A stretch of 64,000 nt of DNA from Parachlamydiales bacterium. GTDB taxonomy: Bacteria > Chlamydiota > Chlamydiia > Chlamydiales > Rhabdochlamydiaceae. A program made the translations under genes and the position numbers. Under the pieces are notes generated by a model that saw nothing but the letters and a program-made list of their open reading frames with translations, was not told the DNA's origin and did no database searches. The stretch is from positions 1-64,000 of the forward strand of contig PLXY01000004.1 in assembly GCA_003153295.1 (NCBI GenBank), read 5' to 3'. Positions 36,909 to 45,847 of this stretch are shown here, piece after piece. Position 1 is the first letter of the stretch, and each line of letters starts with the position of its first letter.

Positions 36909-38099
36909 TTATTTTTTCTTCTTCTTTTCTTTTTTATCTTTTTCTTCTTCTTCCTCAAGCTCTTCTTCGAGATCTTCGAGGGTCTCCATGAAGCACATTA
37001 AGAGATCTTGCCTGTGTCTTTCATCTCGGAAGAGTCGCGGTGCGACTTGCCGCATCGCATCACGGAATTGAAGATAGATGATCAGCTGGGCTAATTCTTC
37101 ATCGGCAATACCCATTTGTTGAGATAGAAGAAGGGCTTTATCAACCGAAGGGTATCTCTCTTGAATAAAGCGCATAAAGATGCGGGCCAGCGTTTCAAAG
37201 TTGATGCGTGAGGGTAGGACAAGCCCTTGTCTATCAAATGAGCTAGCAATGAGCCGCATCCGAGAAAAGAAGTATTTATAGACGCCTAAGATCGCTTGCA
37301 TGTTGCGCGTCTCTACCATGTTTTTTTGAAGCTCTTCGCGAGGAATAGAAGGTCCTTTCGCTTTGATATCTGCTCCTAAAGAATGGAGAACGAATTCCAG
37401 AACGACTTTCATTTTTTCAAAGGGAAACTGATTGGAAAGCTCTTGAAAGAGGGTATTGGCATCTTTAGGATTGCCGGTAATGTGGCGATAGAGATCTCGA
37501 AGCGCTGTAGGAGACCCTAAGCCCTGAGATGAAAAATTTCGAGCTTGCACGCCCATATTGCGGCCCGATTTAATTTCTCTCTCATACAGGCGGTTAAGTT
37601 CAGATTTGGCCCTTTCTAAAACGGTTCGCATCGCGGGATCGGCTGTCTCCAGAAGAAAGTCCAATGCTTCATCAGCAAGGGACATGTCGGTATAGGCATC
37701 TCGAAGCTTGCGGATCACTTCCTCAACGGAATCTTGTGGAGTGATACGGACACGGAGTGCAAGAAGCGAGCGGGCCTGGAGTTCAGGGTTCTTACGTTGG
37801 TAATTTTCAGAGATCTCTTGAAGTTGTTCGACAGCTGTGATTTCTTGCTCTTCATCGACTTTTTCATTCTTATGGGAATCTTCAGGACGCATTTTTTCTC
37901 GGACGCGTCTATCGAGAGTTTGGAAATTACGAGCTAAGGCTAGGGGATTCCAGGCATTCAGATCGGCCCATTCTTGAAATCCTTCCTGCGCAGCTTCTTG
38001 AGCAATCTCGTATTGGCTTAGACGCGCAGCCTGTGTCTGCTGGGTCCGCTGCTGCTGGGTACGTTGGACGCCTTGGCTGATAATATGCTCGTCGGACAT
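36909..38099 (-). CDS. sctW: Type III secretion gatekeeper CopN (SctW)
   Basis: A 396-residue protein of the YopN/CopN/SepL gatekeeper family. The HrpJ domain occupies about 100-260 (AEDA-type helices, ALDFLLETADPAMRTVLERAKSEL region), followed by a TyeA-like C-terminal region (about 280-370). It plugs the secretion channel until host contact. The place in the order (chaperone, CopN, SctV, SctU) agrees with CT088-CT091. The last about 25 residues are an uninterrupted Glu run then Lys run (EEELEEEEEKDKKEKKKKK), an odd low-complexity tail. The ATG has AGAGGAG. Confidence 0.88.
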   Translation of the reverse strand: MSDEHIISQGVQRTQQQRTQQTQAARLSQYEIAQEAAQEGFQEWADLNAWNPLALARNFQTLDRRVREKMRPEDSHKNEKVDEEQEITAVEQLQEISENYQRKNPELQARSLLALRVRITPQDSVEEVIRKLRDAYTDMSLADEALDFLLETADPAMRTVLERAKSELNRLYEREIKSGRNMGVQARNFSSQGLGSPTALRDLYRHITGNPKDANTLFQELSNQFPFEKMKVVLEFVLHSLGADIKAKGPSIPREELQKNMVETRNMQAILGVYKYFFSRMRLIASSFDRQGLVLPSRINFETLARIFMRFIQERYPSVDKALLLSQQMGIADEELAQLIIYLQFRDAMRQVAPRLFRDERHRQDLLMCFMETLEDLEEELEEEEEKDKKEKKKKK

Positions 38100-38199
38100 G
38101 AGACTCCTCTATATCCTATGAAAAGCACAAAGGGGCTGTTTTTGTCTATTCTGTTAAATTTTTTTTGTTATAAAATTTAAACACAAAAAGGGGTATTCC

Positions 38200-38856
38200 A
38201 TGACAAAAGCTCTGAATCTATTTTTTCTACTGTTAATTTTTTCGGTTTCTACCGCTTTTTCCGAATTCAAGTTCGATCCAGAGAAATATCGATTATTTGT
38301 CACAAAAGTCGATCCTGAGTTTCATTGCTTTGAGTTATCGAATAATATGGTTTTTTATTCTGCCAGCAAATGTTGGAAATGTGAAAAACTTCCAGAGGTG
38401 GGGAGTGAGGTAACGTTGATTCCAACAACCAGAAATGCTGAAGACAAATTATCCCATCAAGAAGAAGGTGAATTTTTTGCGGTTTTTCATATAGCAGATC
38501 AAAAGAGGCATCTTTTGGTTTGGACACTACCTGAATCGGAAAAGCACTGTTTATCCTTTATTGGAACTAAATCCGTCTGCACTCAGCCTGAGGGCTGGTT
38601 TTCTTCGGCAGTCTATGAGAATGTCATGGCACTCTCAGATGGATCTCAATGGACCGTGGAAAAAGATCAACATCTGGGATTTACTTCTTTAGACCATGTG
38701 ATTGTATCTAAATTTGCGAAAGATAAATGGTGTATTTCGGATATTAATCGAACGATCTATATAGACCCCAATCAAATTTCATCCAAAGCAAAGGCCCACT
38801 ATAAATATGCGATTGTCAAGCCGTATATTCCTATAGAACAGGTCACCAAAGAGTAA
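38200..38856 (+). CDS. Exported protein of unknown function
   Basis: A 218-residue protein with a signal peptide (LNLFFLLLIFSVSTAFS, cleavage near 21). The mature part is beta-rich with paired cysteines (CWKC at about 64-67) and several Trp residues, suggesting a periplasmic or surface protein. It lies, with the convergent gene that follows, in the gap between copN and sctV where Chlamydiaceae have none. Family not recognised. Its last 14 bases overlap the convergent gene. Confidence 0.65.
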   Translation: MTKALNLFFLLLIFSVSTAFSEFKFDPEKYRLFVTKVDPEFHCFELSNNMVFYSASKCWKCEKLPEVGSEVTLIPTTRNAEDKLSHQEEGEFFAVFHIADQKRHLLVWTLPESEKHCLSFIGTKSVCTQPEGWFSSAVYENVMALSDGSQWTVEKDQHLGFTSLDHVIVSKFAKDKWCISDINRTIYIDPNQISSKAKAHYKYAIVKPYIPIEQVTKE

Positions 38857-40066
38857 TTCCGACTCTGAAGATCAACGAAGAATCTAAACCCTCACCAGGC
38901 ACATAGCCTGGTGTTTTTGCTCCGAGTTGAACAAAAAGCATGCCATCCGACCATAATTTTTTCTGGGCAATCAGAGAAATTGAAACTCCAAAACGAGAGT
39001 CGGAGGTATTGGCATGGAGATTTTCCCTTTTGTCGAGTTGTGAGTAGGCATAACGAAGATCTTGCATATCGATCTTCGGCTGCAGCCAAAGATCTGCACG
39101 GTAGCCCAACTGAAACGATCCGAGTTGCCACTGGTGGGGATTTTCAATCCCGAGCCCTGTGTAGTTCATCCCTGCATGTTTTCCACCCCTCAGATAAAAG
39201 TAGATCGGCTTTTCATCTTTAAGAAGAAAGTTTTCCATGTAGTATTCAGGACCAAAAGGTGTAAGTCCTAAGCGCGCTCCAGGCAGATATTGATAAGATC
39301 CTAAAGGGATCATAGGCAGAGGGCCTTGTTTTCCTTTACTGACATAGTTGTACCAACTGTAGAAGGAGTAGTAGGTAAAAGGGTCGAGCAAGTTGATCAA
39401 TGCTTGAGTTCGGAGTGACTTAGAGGTAAGTTTGCTTCCCTGATAGGTATGATTTAAAAAATCACGATAACTGTGCATATCATCGCCTTCATTATCGGAG
39501 CTATAAATCGTATAGAGAGTGAGATCATGCTCTGCATTTAAATAGAGAGAGCTTTGATTAGGATTGATGCTTCCTTTTTTTAACCATTGCATGCGGAGAC
39601 GGTTCGCACAAATGGCAGTTGCCTCGACTCCGCCGGTTGTAATAGCGAGGTGTTCAAAGACGGTCGTCCGATCGGTGGAGTATTTATAATGCGTAGCTCC
39701 TCCTCCAGGTCCATAGGGAGGAGGAATATGGAATTTGTACTTTGTTACATTGGCATCTTGAGAGCCTAGACTTCTTACGCGATACCCATGACCAAAGACT
39801 TCGTGCTGGATGAGTGTCGTGAAATAATTCAAGGGGTCCCAGAAACACATCAATTCTGCGGTTCTTGAAAGCTGCGCCCATCTAGCAGGATTGGATTCAT
39901 AAGTCTGTGTCAGACGTTCTAAGTAGGAATTTTCGACCAGCTTATGTGACATGATTAAATCGTCAGCACCTGCATAAGGTGAAAAATAACGGTCGGCAAT
40001 TATATTATAATCAGAATCAGCAAAAAGAATTCCGGTAGCGAATAATGAGAATAAAAGTTTTTTCAT
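38843..40066 (-). CDS. Exported protein with HExxGH motif and barrel-like C-terminus
   Basis: A 407-residue protein with a signal peptide (1-16, LLFSLFATGILFA). Residues 88-93 are HEVFGH, an HExxGH zinc-binding pattern as in M49 peptidases (HELLGH), and a GGVEATAICANRL helix (about 146-157) could supply the third ligand Glu. The C-terminal part is amphipathic strand-rich and ends in a terminal Trp (VGITLW), the signature of outer-membrane barrels. So it is either an outer-membrane metalloprotease or a barrel with a chance motif. It sits between copN and sctV. Confidence 0.65.
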   Translation of the reverse strand: MKKLLFSLFATGILFADSDYNIIADRYFSPYAGADDLIMSHKLVENSYLERLTQTYESNPARWAQLSRTAELMCFWDPLNYFTTLIQHEVFGHGYRVRSLGSQDANVTKYKFHIPPPYGPGGGATHYKYSTDRTTVFEHLAITTGGVEATAICANRLRMQWLKKGSINPNQSSLYLNAEHDLTLYTIYSSDNEGDDMHSYRDFLNHTYQGSKLTSKSLRTQALINLLDPFTYYSFYSWYNYVSKGKQGPLPMIPLGSYQYLPGARLGLTPFGPEYYMENFLLKDEKPIYFYLRGGKHAGMNYTGLGIENPHQWQLGSFQLGYRADLWLQPKIDMQDLRYAYSQLDKRENLHANTSDSRFGVSISLIAQKKLWSDGMLFVQLGAKTPGYVPGEGLDSSLIFRVGITLW

Positions 40067-40185
40067 TCAAAAATCTTAGTAATCGGAGCATTTTATTATG
40101 AAATATGGAAATGAATCAATCTAATAACATTCTTTAAAAGATAATAGTTAATATTATTTTTAAGTGGTTTGTTAGGAAAACCTAA

Positions 40186-42315
40186 TCAACTTAGCTGCAC
40201 TCTACCTAACGGCTGGATGCGCATTTCAGGAACAATCTCTTGATAAGAGACGACCGGAAGATCGGGGAACTCTCCCTCGATAAGCTTGCGGGCGAAGCGG
40301 CGGACATCGATTGCAGTCAATAGGACAGGAGGCTGGCCTCCGGCAGGCGTGGGCGTGATGGTGGTTCTCATCGCATGCATGATCATTTGGACGGAATCAG
40401 GATCAAGAGCTAAGTAGGAACCGGCGGACGTTTGCTTGATGGCTCCGCGGATAAGATCTTCGATCTCAGGATCCAGAAGATAAACGGCCAGGACCGATTG
40501 TCCTTGAGAATACTTGTAACTGATATATCGTTTTAAAGAGGAGCGGACATACTCGGTCAGGAGGACAGTATCTTTTTCGGATTGGGCCCATTCGCTTAAG
40601 GCTTCTAAGATGGTGCGGAGATCCTTGATGGAGATCTGTTCTTGCACGAGCCGGCGGAAAATCTCTGTGAGTTTTTGTAAAGGAACAAGCCGTGTGACTT
40701 CTTTGACAAGATCAGGATACGATTTTTCGACGAATTCCAAAATTGCCCGGACTTCTTGGATGCCGATGAAATCGCTGGCGTGCATCCGATAAAAGTAGGA
40801 AAGGTGAAGGATCATGACTTCTAAAGGCTTCCAAAACTTGATGCCGGCTTTTTGGAGAACTTCTTGATATCTCGTGTCGATCCAAATAGAGGGCAGCCCA
40901 AAAACAGTTTTAGACTGAGTAAAGGGGATATTATACTTACGCAGGATATCCGGCGATTCGTTCACAAGAAGATATCCATCGGCGATTTTACCACGCAAAA
41001 CGGGCACTTCATTGAGATAGATCGCATATTCATCCGCTTCTAAGTTAGGAGAATCTGTCCTAACGTGGATGCCGGGGAATCGGACGCCGAGATCTTGATA
41101 AAGGGCATGCCGCATCTTAGGGACCATTTCTTCTATAAAGGTAGTTCCTGCTCGATCTTTTTTCATCAGAGCTGAAAGATTCTTACCGACTTCTAAAATG
41201 ATGGGAAGTGTCAGCGCATATTCATCGCTGGGGCCGCGGACCATCGCGTGTCCTTCGACATCAGTTGCAGCGGTGCCCATCATACCGGCAGCGGTCTTTG
41301 TCGCTGATTTTTTATTGTTATACCATTTGGTCGTTCCAAGGGCGCCTGTAATGGTAGCTAAAATAAGAAAAGTAAGTTTAGGGAAGCCGGGGATGAAAGC
41401 AAAAAAGAATAAAACGATCGCAGCAATCATGACGGCTTTAGGCTGGCCGAGGAGCTGGGTCGAAATCTCCGTACCTAAGTGGGAATCTTTCTTTTCACTG
41501 GAGACGCGGGTAGTCACGATACCGGCTGTCATCGAGATCAAAAGAGAAGGAATTTGGGAGACTAATCCGGAACCGATCGAAAGAAGGGTATAAGTTTGAG
41601 CCGCTTGGAGGGCTGTCATCCCATGCATGGAGACCCCGATGATCAATCCGGCAATGATGTTGATGACGGCGATCACGATACCCGCAATGACGTCCCCTTT
41701 GACGAATTTCATCGCTCCGTCCATCGCTCCGTAGAGTTGGCTTTCCTTGGCAAGGGCAAGACGCAGATCGCGGGCTTGGTTGGCATCGATAATACCGCTT
41801 CTCATGTCGGCGTCAATGCTCATCTGTTTACCAGGCATCGCATCCAAGGTGAAACGAGCGGCGACTTCAGCAACCCTTTCAGCACCCTTGGTTACAACAA
41901 TGAACTGCACGATGGTGATGATCAAGAAGACCACGCCGCCGACAACGAAGTTACCTCCGACAACAAAATTACCAAACGTTTGAATGATATGTCCCGCGTA
42001 AGCATAGAGCAAAATCTGCTTCGTCGCGGAGATCTCAATACCCAGACGGAAAAGGGTCGTAATCAAAAGCAGAGAGGGGAACATCGACAGGTTGACGGCC
42101 TTAGGGATATAGAGGGCGACCATCATCAAAGCAATCGAAACAGTCATGTTGATCGCGATCAAGTTGTCCAAGAAAGTCGAGCTGACGGGGATGATGATCA
42201 TCATGATGATGGTGATCACGAAGAAAGCCAGGATCACATCGCTTGATTGACCAATGACGCGTAAAAGTCTTTCACCGCCCAAGCTGCGGGAGAGATTCGT
42301 TAAAAAAGTTTTCAT
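40186..42315 (-). CDS. sctV: Type III secretion export gate protein SctV (LcrD/CdsV)
   Basis: A 709-residue inner-membrane export-gate protein. About eight hydrophobic segments fill the first 330 residues; the FHIPEP-region loop reads IDANQARDLRLALAKESQLYGAMDGAMKFVKGD, diagnostic of the FlhA/InvA/LcrD family; the cytosolic C-terminal domain (about 360-709) forms the nonameric ring. The ATG at 42315 with AGGGG upstream is preferred to a TTG at 42333. It follows sctU on the same strand, as in C. trachomatis (CT090/CT091). Confidence 0.95.
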   Translation of the reverse strand: MKTFLTNLSRSLGGERLLRVIGQSSDVILAFFVITIIMMIIIPVSSTFLDNLIAINMTVSIALMMVALYIPKAVNLSMFPSLLLITTLFRLGIEISATKQILLYAYAGHIIQTFGNFVVGGNFVVGGVVFLIITIVQFIVVTKGAERVAEVAARFTLDAMPGKQMSIDADMRSGIIDANQARDLRLALAKESQLYGAMDGAMKFVKGDVIAGIVIAVINIIAGLIIGVSMHGMTALQAAQTYTLLSIGSGLVSQIPSLLISMTAGIVTTRVSSEKKDSHLGTEISTQLLGQPKAVMIAAIVLFFFAFIPGFPKLTFLILATITGALGTTKWYNNKKSATKTAAGMMGTAATDVEGHAMVRGPSDEYALTLPIILEVGKNLSALMKKDRAGTTFIEEMVPKMRHALYQDLGVRFPGIHVRTDSPNLEADEYAIYLNEVPVLRGKIADGYLLVNESPDILRKYNIPFTQSKTVFGLPSIWIDTRYQEVLQKAGIKFWKPLEVMILHLSYFYRMHASDFIGIQEVRAILEFVEKSYPDLVKEVTRLVPLQKLTEIFRRLVQEQISIKDLRTILEALSEWAQSEKDTVLLTEYVRSSLKRYISYKYSQGQSVLAVYLLDPEIEDLIRGAIKQTSAGSYLALDPDSVQMIMHAMRTTITPTPAGGQPPVLLTAIDVRRFARKLIEGEFPDLPVVSYQEIVPEMRIQPLGRVQLS

Positions 42316-42394
42316 CAGACCCCTAGAAAGCAAATTTTATTAAACTTACCAAAGTCTCACTTGATAAAAGTGAAAATTTGGAAAGGAATAAAAG

Positions 42395-43465
42395 TTACTT
42401 GAACAGCTCCGGCTCTTCTTCGCCAGCCTCGAGGCGCTTCAACCATTGCAGGATCTCTGCAAGGGCTTCATACGTCTCCTCAGGTACATAATCGCCGATT
42501 TTGCCTTTCCTGAAAAGAGTTTGTGCAAGAGAGACATTTCGCATGATGGGAACAAAGGCTTGTTGTCCGACACGAACGATCTGGTCTGCAATGAGTCCCT
42601 GCCCCATGGTAACGATTCGGGGTGCGGGCTCTTTCGACTCATCGTATTCGATCGCAACAGCCACGTGAATGGGATTGGTAATAATCGCCCGGGCACGCCG
42701 TGCAGCGGAAGGTCCTTCTTGATACGCGATCTCTTGCGCGACTTGTTTGCGGCGGCTTTTCATATGAGGGTCGCCTTCCGTATCCCGGAACTCTTGCTTG
42801 ACCTCGAATTTTTCCATTTTCATTTCTTTTTGGAAGTTATGCCGCTGATAAGCTAAGTCGAAAATCGCGATGATCAAAAAGAAAATTCCTACTCGGATGA
42901 TGACTTTGGTCAAGAAAGAGGAAAAGACAACAGCGCTTCCGATGATAGGGATGCCTGCACAACCGATGATTTCGGGGACGCTATTGTAAATCACGGAATA
43001 GATCAGGAGCATCGCTCCGGAGATTTTCAAAACCGATTTGATCAACTCAATCCATGTTTTCATCTTGAACATGTTTTTAATGTTCGTCACAGGATTTAAA
43101 CGCTTCGGATCGATTTTAAGGACTTCGCTAGAAAAGACAGGTCCCACTGTTAGAAATGAGACTAAAACCCCCATCATGCTAGTGATCACGACAATCGGGA
43201 GGCTGCATTCTAAAATGAGCATTAAGCATTGGCCTAAATATCCTCCCAACCGATTGGTCAGGTCTGTAGTTACTGCAATACTGCGGAATGTTCCTACGAT
43301 ATAACCGCCCATCTGCTGGAACAAATATTTGGTCATAAAAAGGACGACGGAAATAGAAGTGACGAACGTAAAAGCAGAAGGGAAATCCTGAGCTTTAGCG
43401 ACCTGACCCTTTTTACGGGCATCCCTAAGCTTTTTCGGCGTCGCCTTTTCTGTTTTTTCTGCCAT
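42395..43465 (-). CDS. sctU: Type III secretion substrate-specificity switch SctU (CdsU)
   Basis: A 356-residue FlhB/YscU-family protein. The start MAEKTEKATPKKLRDARKKGQ is the canonical basic N-terminus; four membrane segments lie between 30 and 205; a charged linker leads to the autocleavage domain. The cleavage motif, normally N-P-T-H, reads N264-P-I-H267. Cleavage occurs after the Asn, and Asn and Pro are kept; the Thr-to-Ile change might alter rate. It is the first gene of the sctU-sctV unit. Confidence 0.95.
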   Translation of the reverse strand: MAEKTEKATPKKLRDARKKGQVAKAQDFPSAFTFVTSISVVLFMTKYLFQQMGGYIVGTFRSIAVTTDLTNRLGGYLGQCLMLILECSLPIVVITSMMGVLVSFLTVGPVFSSEVLKIDPKRLNPVTNIKNMFKMKTWIELIKSVLKISGAMLLIYSVIYNSVPEIIGCAGIPIIGSAVVFSSFLTKVIIRVGIFFLIIAIFDLAYQRHNFQKEMKMEKFEVKQEFRDTEGDPHMKSRRKQVAQEIAYQEGPSAARRARAIITNPIHVAVAIEYDESKEPAPRIVTMGQGLIADQIVRVGQQAFVPIMRNVSLAQTLFRKGKIGDYVPEETYEALAEILQWLKRLEAGEEEPELFK

Positions 43466-43495
43466 GAGAGAAGTAGATTAAGATTATCCTTTCTT

Positions 43496-43657
43496 AGAAG
43501 CTGTACTAAACCCATGATCAGGATGCTTTGCTGCTAAATTCCTTTCTAAAGGCTTAGAATTTTTTTTCATATTAACTAATACGGCAAAAAAATTCTAAGC
43601 CTTTAGAAAGGAATTTAGGCATACAAACCATCCGATCGAGGTTTTAGTACAGCTTCT
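43496..43657. repeat. 162-bp near-palindrome upstream of sctU
   Basis: An outer pair AGAAGCTGTACTAAA (43496-43510) and its complement (43643-43657) enclose a second, nearly perfect pair: CTAAATTCCTTTCTAAAGG and on from 43534, with its complement ending at 43618. The bases between the two pairs also match imperfectly, so the whole can fold as one long hairpin around a central loop (about 43570-43583). No ORF. Similar in design but not in sequence to the palindrome at 10065-10204. Confidence 0.85.
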
Positions 43658-43699
43658 TATCGCATGTTTGGGTATTTTTCAGCACGAGAAGATATACGT

Positions 43700-45673
43700 C
43701 TATAAAGGATCTTTGGGCGTAATCAGTAATTGAAGCTCTGGATAATCTGTTTTTTCAAGAATAAATTCCTCATTTAAGGCATGGGCTTTTTTCAAAGCTT
43801 CTTGAGCCCATTCTTTTTTCCCCAAACTTTGGTAAATCATGCTCTGAAGAGCATATGACTCCGCCTCTTCTTCATTTGTTTCTAAGGCGACTAAAAGAGT
43901 ATCACTGGCTTGGGCGGGATAACCCAAAAAAAATAATCTGACAGCTAAATTATGATGAATCAGAAATTGATGATCAGGATAGCGATGTAACAGAGTATTA
44001 TAATGACTTTTCAATTCATAGAGCGTAGTGATATACAAAGAATAGGCAATCAGGGCTGTAAACTTTCTTTGAATGATAGGTAATAAAGGTTTAATAACTT
44101 GGAAATCATAAATGGTTGTGGAATTAATCAGGATCCCGATGCCTTCTTTGTCCCTTTCCAGTTGAAAATAGGCAGCGGCCAGGGCAAGAATTATTGCCCG
44201 ATGACGCATATGACCGTACACGGAAAGAAGTCTTTGACAAGCGGGTAGAGATTGAGCTAATACTTCACATATTTTTTCATACATTGTTTCTTTTGTGTAA
44301 GGATCGCTTAGAGTTTTTTGACTCTCCCTCGATTTTTGACTAGCAAAAAGAGAAAGGTTCACCCAAATATCAACAGCCTGTTCAAAACGTTCTGTCAAGC
44401 AGCATAAGTGCAACAAATTAAAGTGAACTTTTATAAAGTTTTTATCCGACAATTTGTTGAAATTTTTTATTTTGATATTTTCTAAAAAATATACATAAGC
44501 AGCTTCAAGTTTATACGTGCAAATGGCATCAATCATATCTGCAATATCAAGAGGAGTAAAAGATAGATTTTTTTCAATGGATTCTTTCAACACGGTTACA
44601 AGATGAGAGGCCCATTGAATCTCCTGCTTTTCTTTTGGATTTGAGGCTAGCGAGTCTAAAGTTTCTGCCAGTTTCGAAGCAATACACATTCTGGTATGAA
44701 TTCTTCTAGTTGCCGTGAGTTTTAATGCCTCTCCATAAGCACACGCAACCCTATGTAAACATCCTTCTTTATCATAGGGGCTGAAATGTAAAGTCGTTTC
44801 TGCATAATTAAGCCAAAGAGAAGCAGAAGAATTCAAGTGAAGAGGATATGTTGTTTGCAAAAAAAGATCTTCTGTTAAAGGTGCAAAACGGGTGGTCCAT
44901 GAAGGTCTAGTTCGTTCAAGGCATTCGAGTGTGATTTGGGCTCTTTCAAAATCTCTTTTAGCTAACCATGTTGCATAACATCCAAAAAGAATACCTTGAA
45001 AGTCTGTAAGAGTGGTGGGATCAGGTGAGTGAGACAATTTGATTTGACTTTCTCTTGGGAAAACTACAGAACTTCGATTTAAACGTAGAGAAATATCTAT
45101 TAATCTCGATAACCACCAAAGCCATACATGATCCCTTGGAGTACAAACAAGTCGAAGTTCGCGAAATTCATCCAATGCCTCTTTGAACCTTCTCTGATCT
45201 AACATTATTAGTATTTGAGTTATTCCCCATTTTATAACGTCTACCTGACTTTCATTTGCAACCATATCCAGTGCTTTTTTGTGCTCGCCCGCTATTGCAT
45301 AGGCGAGAAAAGGGCTGGGAAGATCTTGAGGTTTGCGCATGCCTAAATATTCATTGAGAAAACCCATTTTCCAAAATTTCGAATAACGCAACTCGTCAAC
45401 CGTGCTAAATTGCCAACCGCGAGAAGCTTTTTCAACTTTTTCTGAATAGGTTCTCCACACTATAGGAGAAGGGCCTATCCATTGGGCAGTGATGTTAAAT
45501 TTTTTGCAATGAATGGATTTCCATTGCAAGTTGTCTTGAGAAATTCTTCGCAATAATCCGCAGACTTTTTCAGTGATTTTGAGATCCTTTGCACTTAAAA
45601 AAGATATGATATGAAGGAGAAGTTCTTCGGAAAAATCGAGTAAATTAGTAGTTGGAATGGGTAATAAGCTCAT
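43700..45673 (-). CDS. F-box protein with TPR-like repeats
   Basis: A 657-residue protein. Residues about 13-55 are an F-box: LLDFSEELLLHIISFLSAKDL, a KVCGLLRRISQ helix and a QWKSIHC end, matching 'LPeELLxxIfsfLsxxDLxxxxxVCrxWr...LWksl'. F-boxes bind Skp1 in SCF ubiquitin ligases, which bacteria lack, so the partner is expected in the host. The remainder is helical with TPR-like repeats (clear near 490-520 and 600-645: ALQSMIYQSLGKKEWAQEALKKAHAL). No signal peptide or membrane span; probably an effector. It lies next to sctU. Confidence 0.8.
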   Translation of the reverse strand: MSLLPIPTTNLLDFSEELLLHIISFLSAKDLKITEKVCGLLRRISQDNLQWKSIHCKKFNITAQWIGPSPIVWRTYSEKVEKASRGWQFSTVDELRYSKFWKMGFLNEYLGMRKPQDLPSPFLAYAIAGEHKKALDMVANESQVDVIKWGITQILIMLDQRRFKEALDEFRELRLVCTPRDHVWLWWLSRLIDISLRLNRSSVVFPRESQIKLSHSPDPTTLTDFQGILFGCYATWLAKRDFERAQITLECLERTRPSWTTRFAPLTEDLFLQTTYPLHLNSSASLWLNYAETTLHFSPYDKEGCLHRVACAYGEALKLTATRRIHTRMCIASKLAETLDSLASNPKEKQEIQWASHLVTVLKESIEKNLSFTPLDIADMIDAICTYKLEAAYVYFLENIKIKNFNKLSDKNFIKVHFNLLHLCCLTERFEQAVDIWVNLSLFASQKSRESQKTLSDPYTKETMYEKICEVLAQSLPACQRLLSVYGHMRHRAIILALAAAYFQLERDKEGIGILINSTTIYDFQVIKPLLPIIQRKFTALIAYSLYITTLYELKSHYNTLLHRYPDHQFLIHHNLAVRLFFLGYPAQASDTLLVALETNEEEAESYALQSMIYQSLGKKEWAQEALKKAHALNEEFILEKTDYPELQLLITPKDPL

Positions 45674-45847
45674 GATAGCTCCTATTTGCTCATCAATTTA
45701 AAATTGATTTTTAAATATGAGAATTATTTTAACGCATAGGAGGCTTTGATTCTTCAAAATAAAGTAAAGGAACTAATTTAGAGAAAAAATCAAATAAGAG
45801 AATTGTGAAAAAATTAAAGACTTTCTAGCAGAAGTAGAATGACAGGT

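Noticed and set aside
41596-42246. A 216-codon plus-strand frame rich in His and Asp
   Set aside because: It is antisense to sctV; the composition mirrors the hydrophobic codons of SctV read on the other strand.
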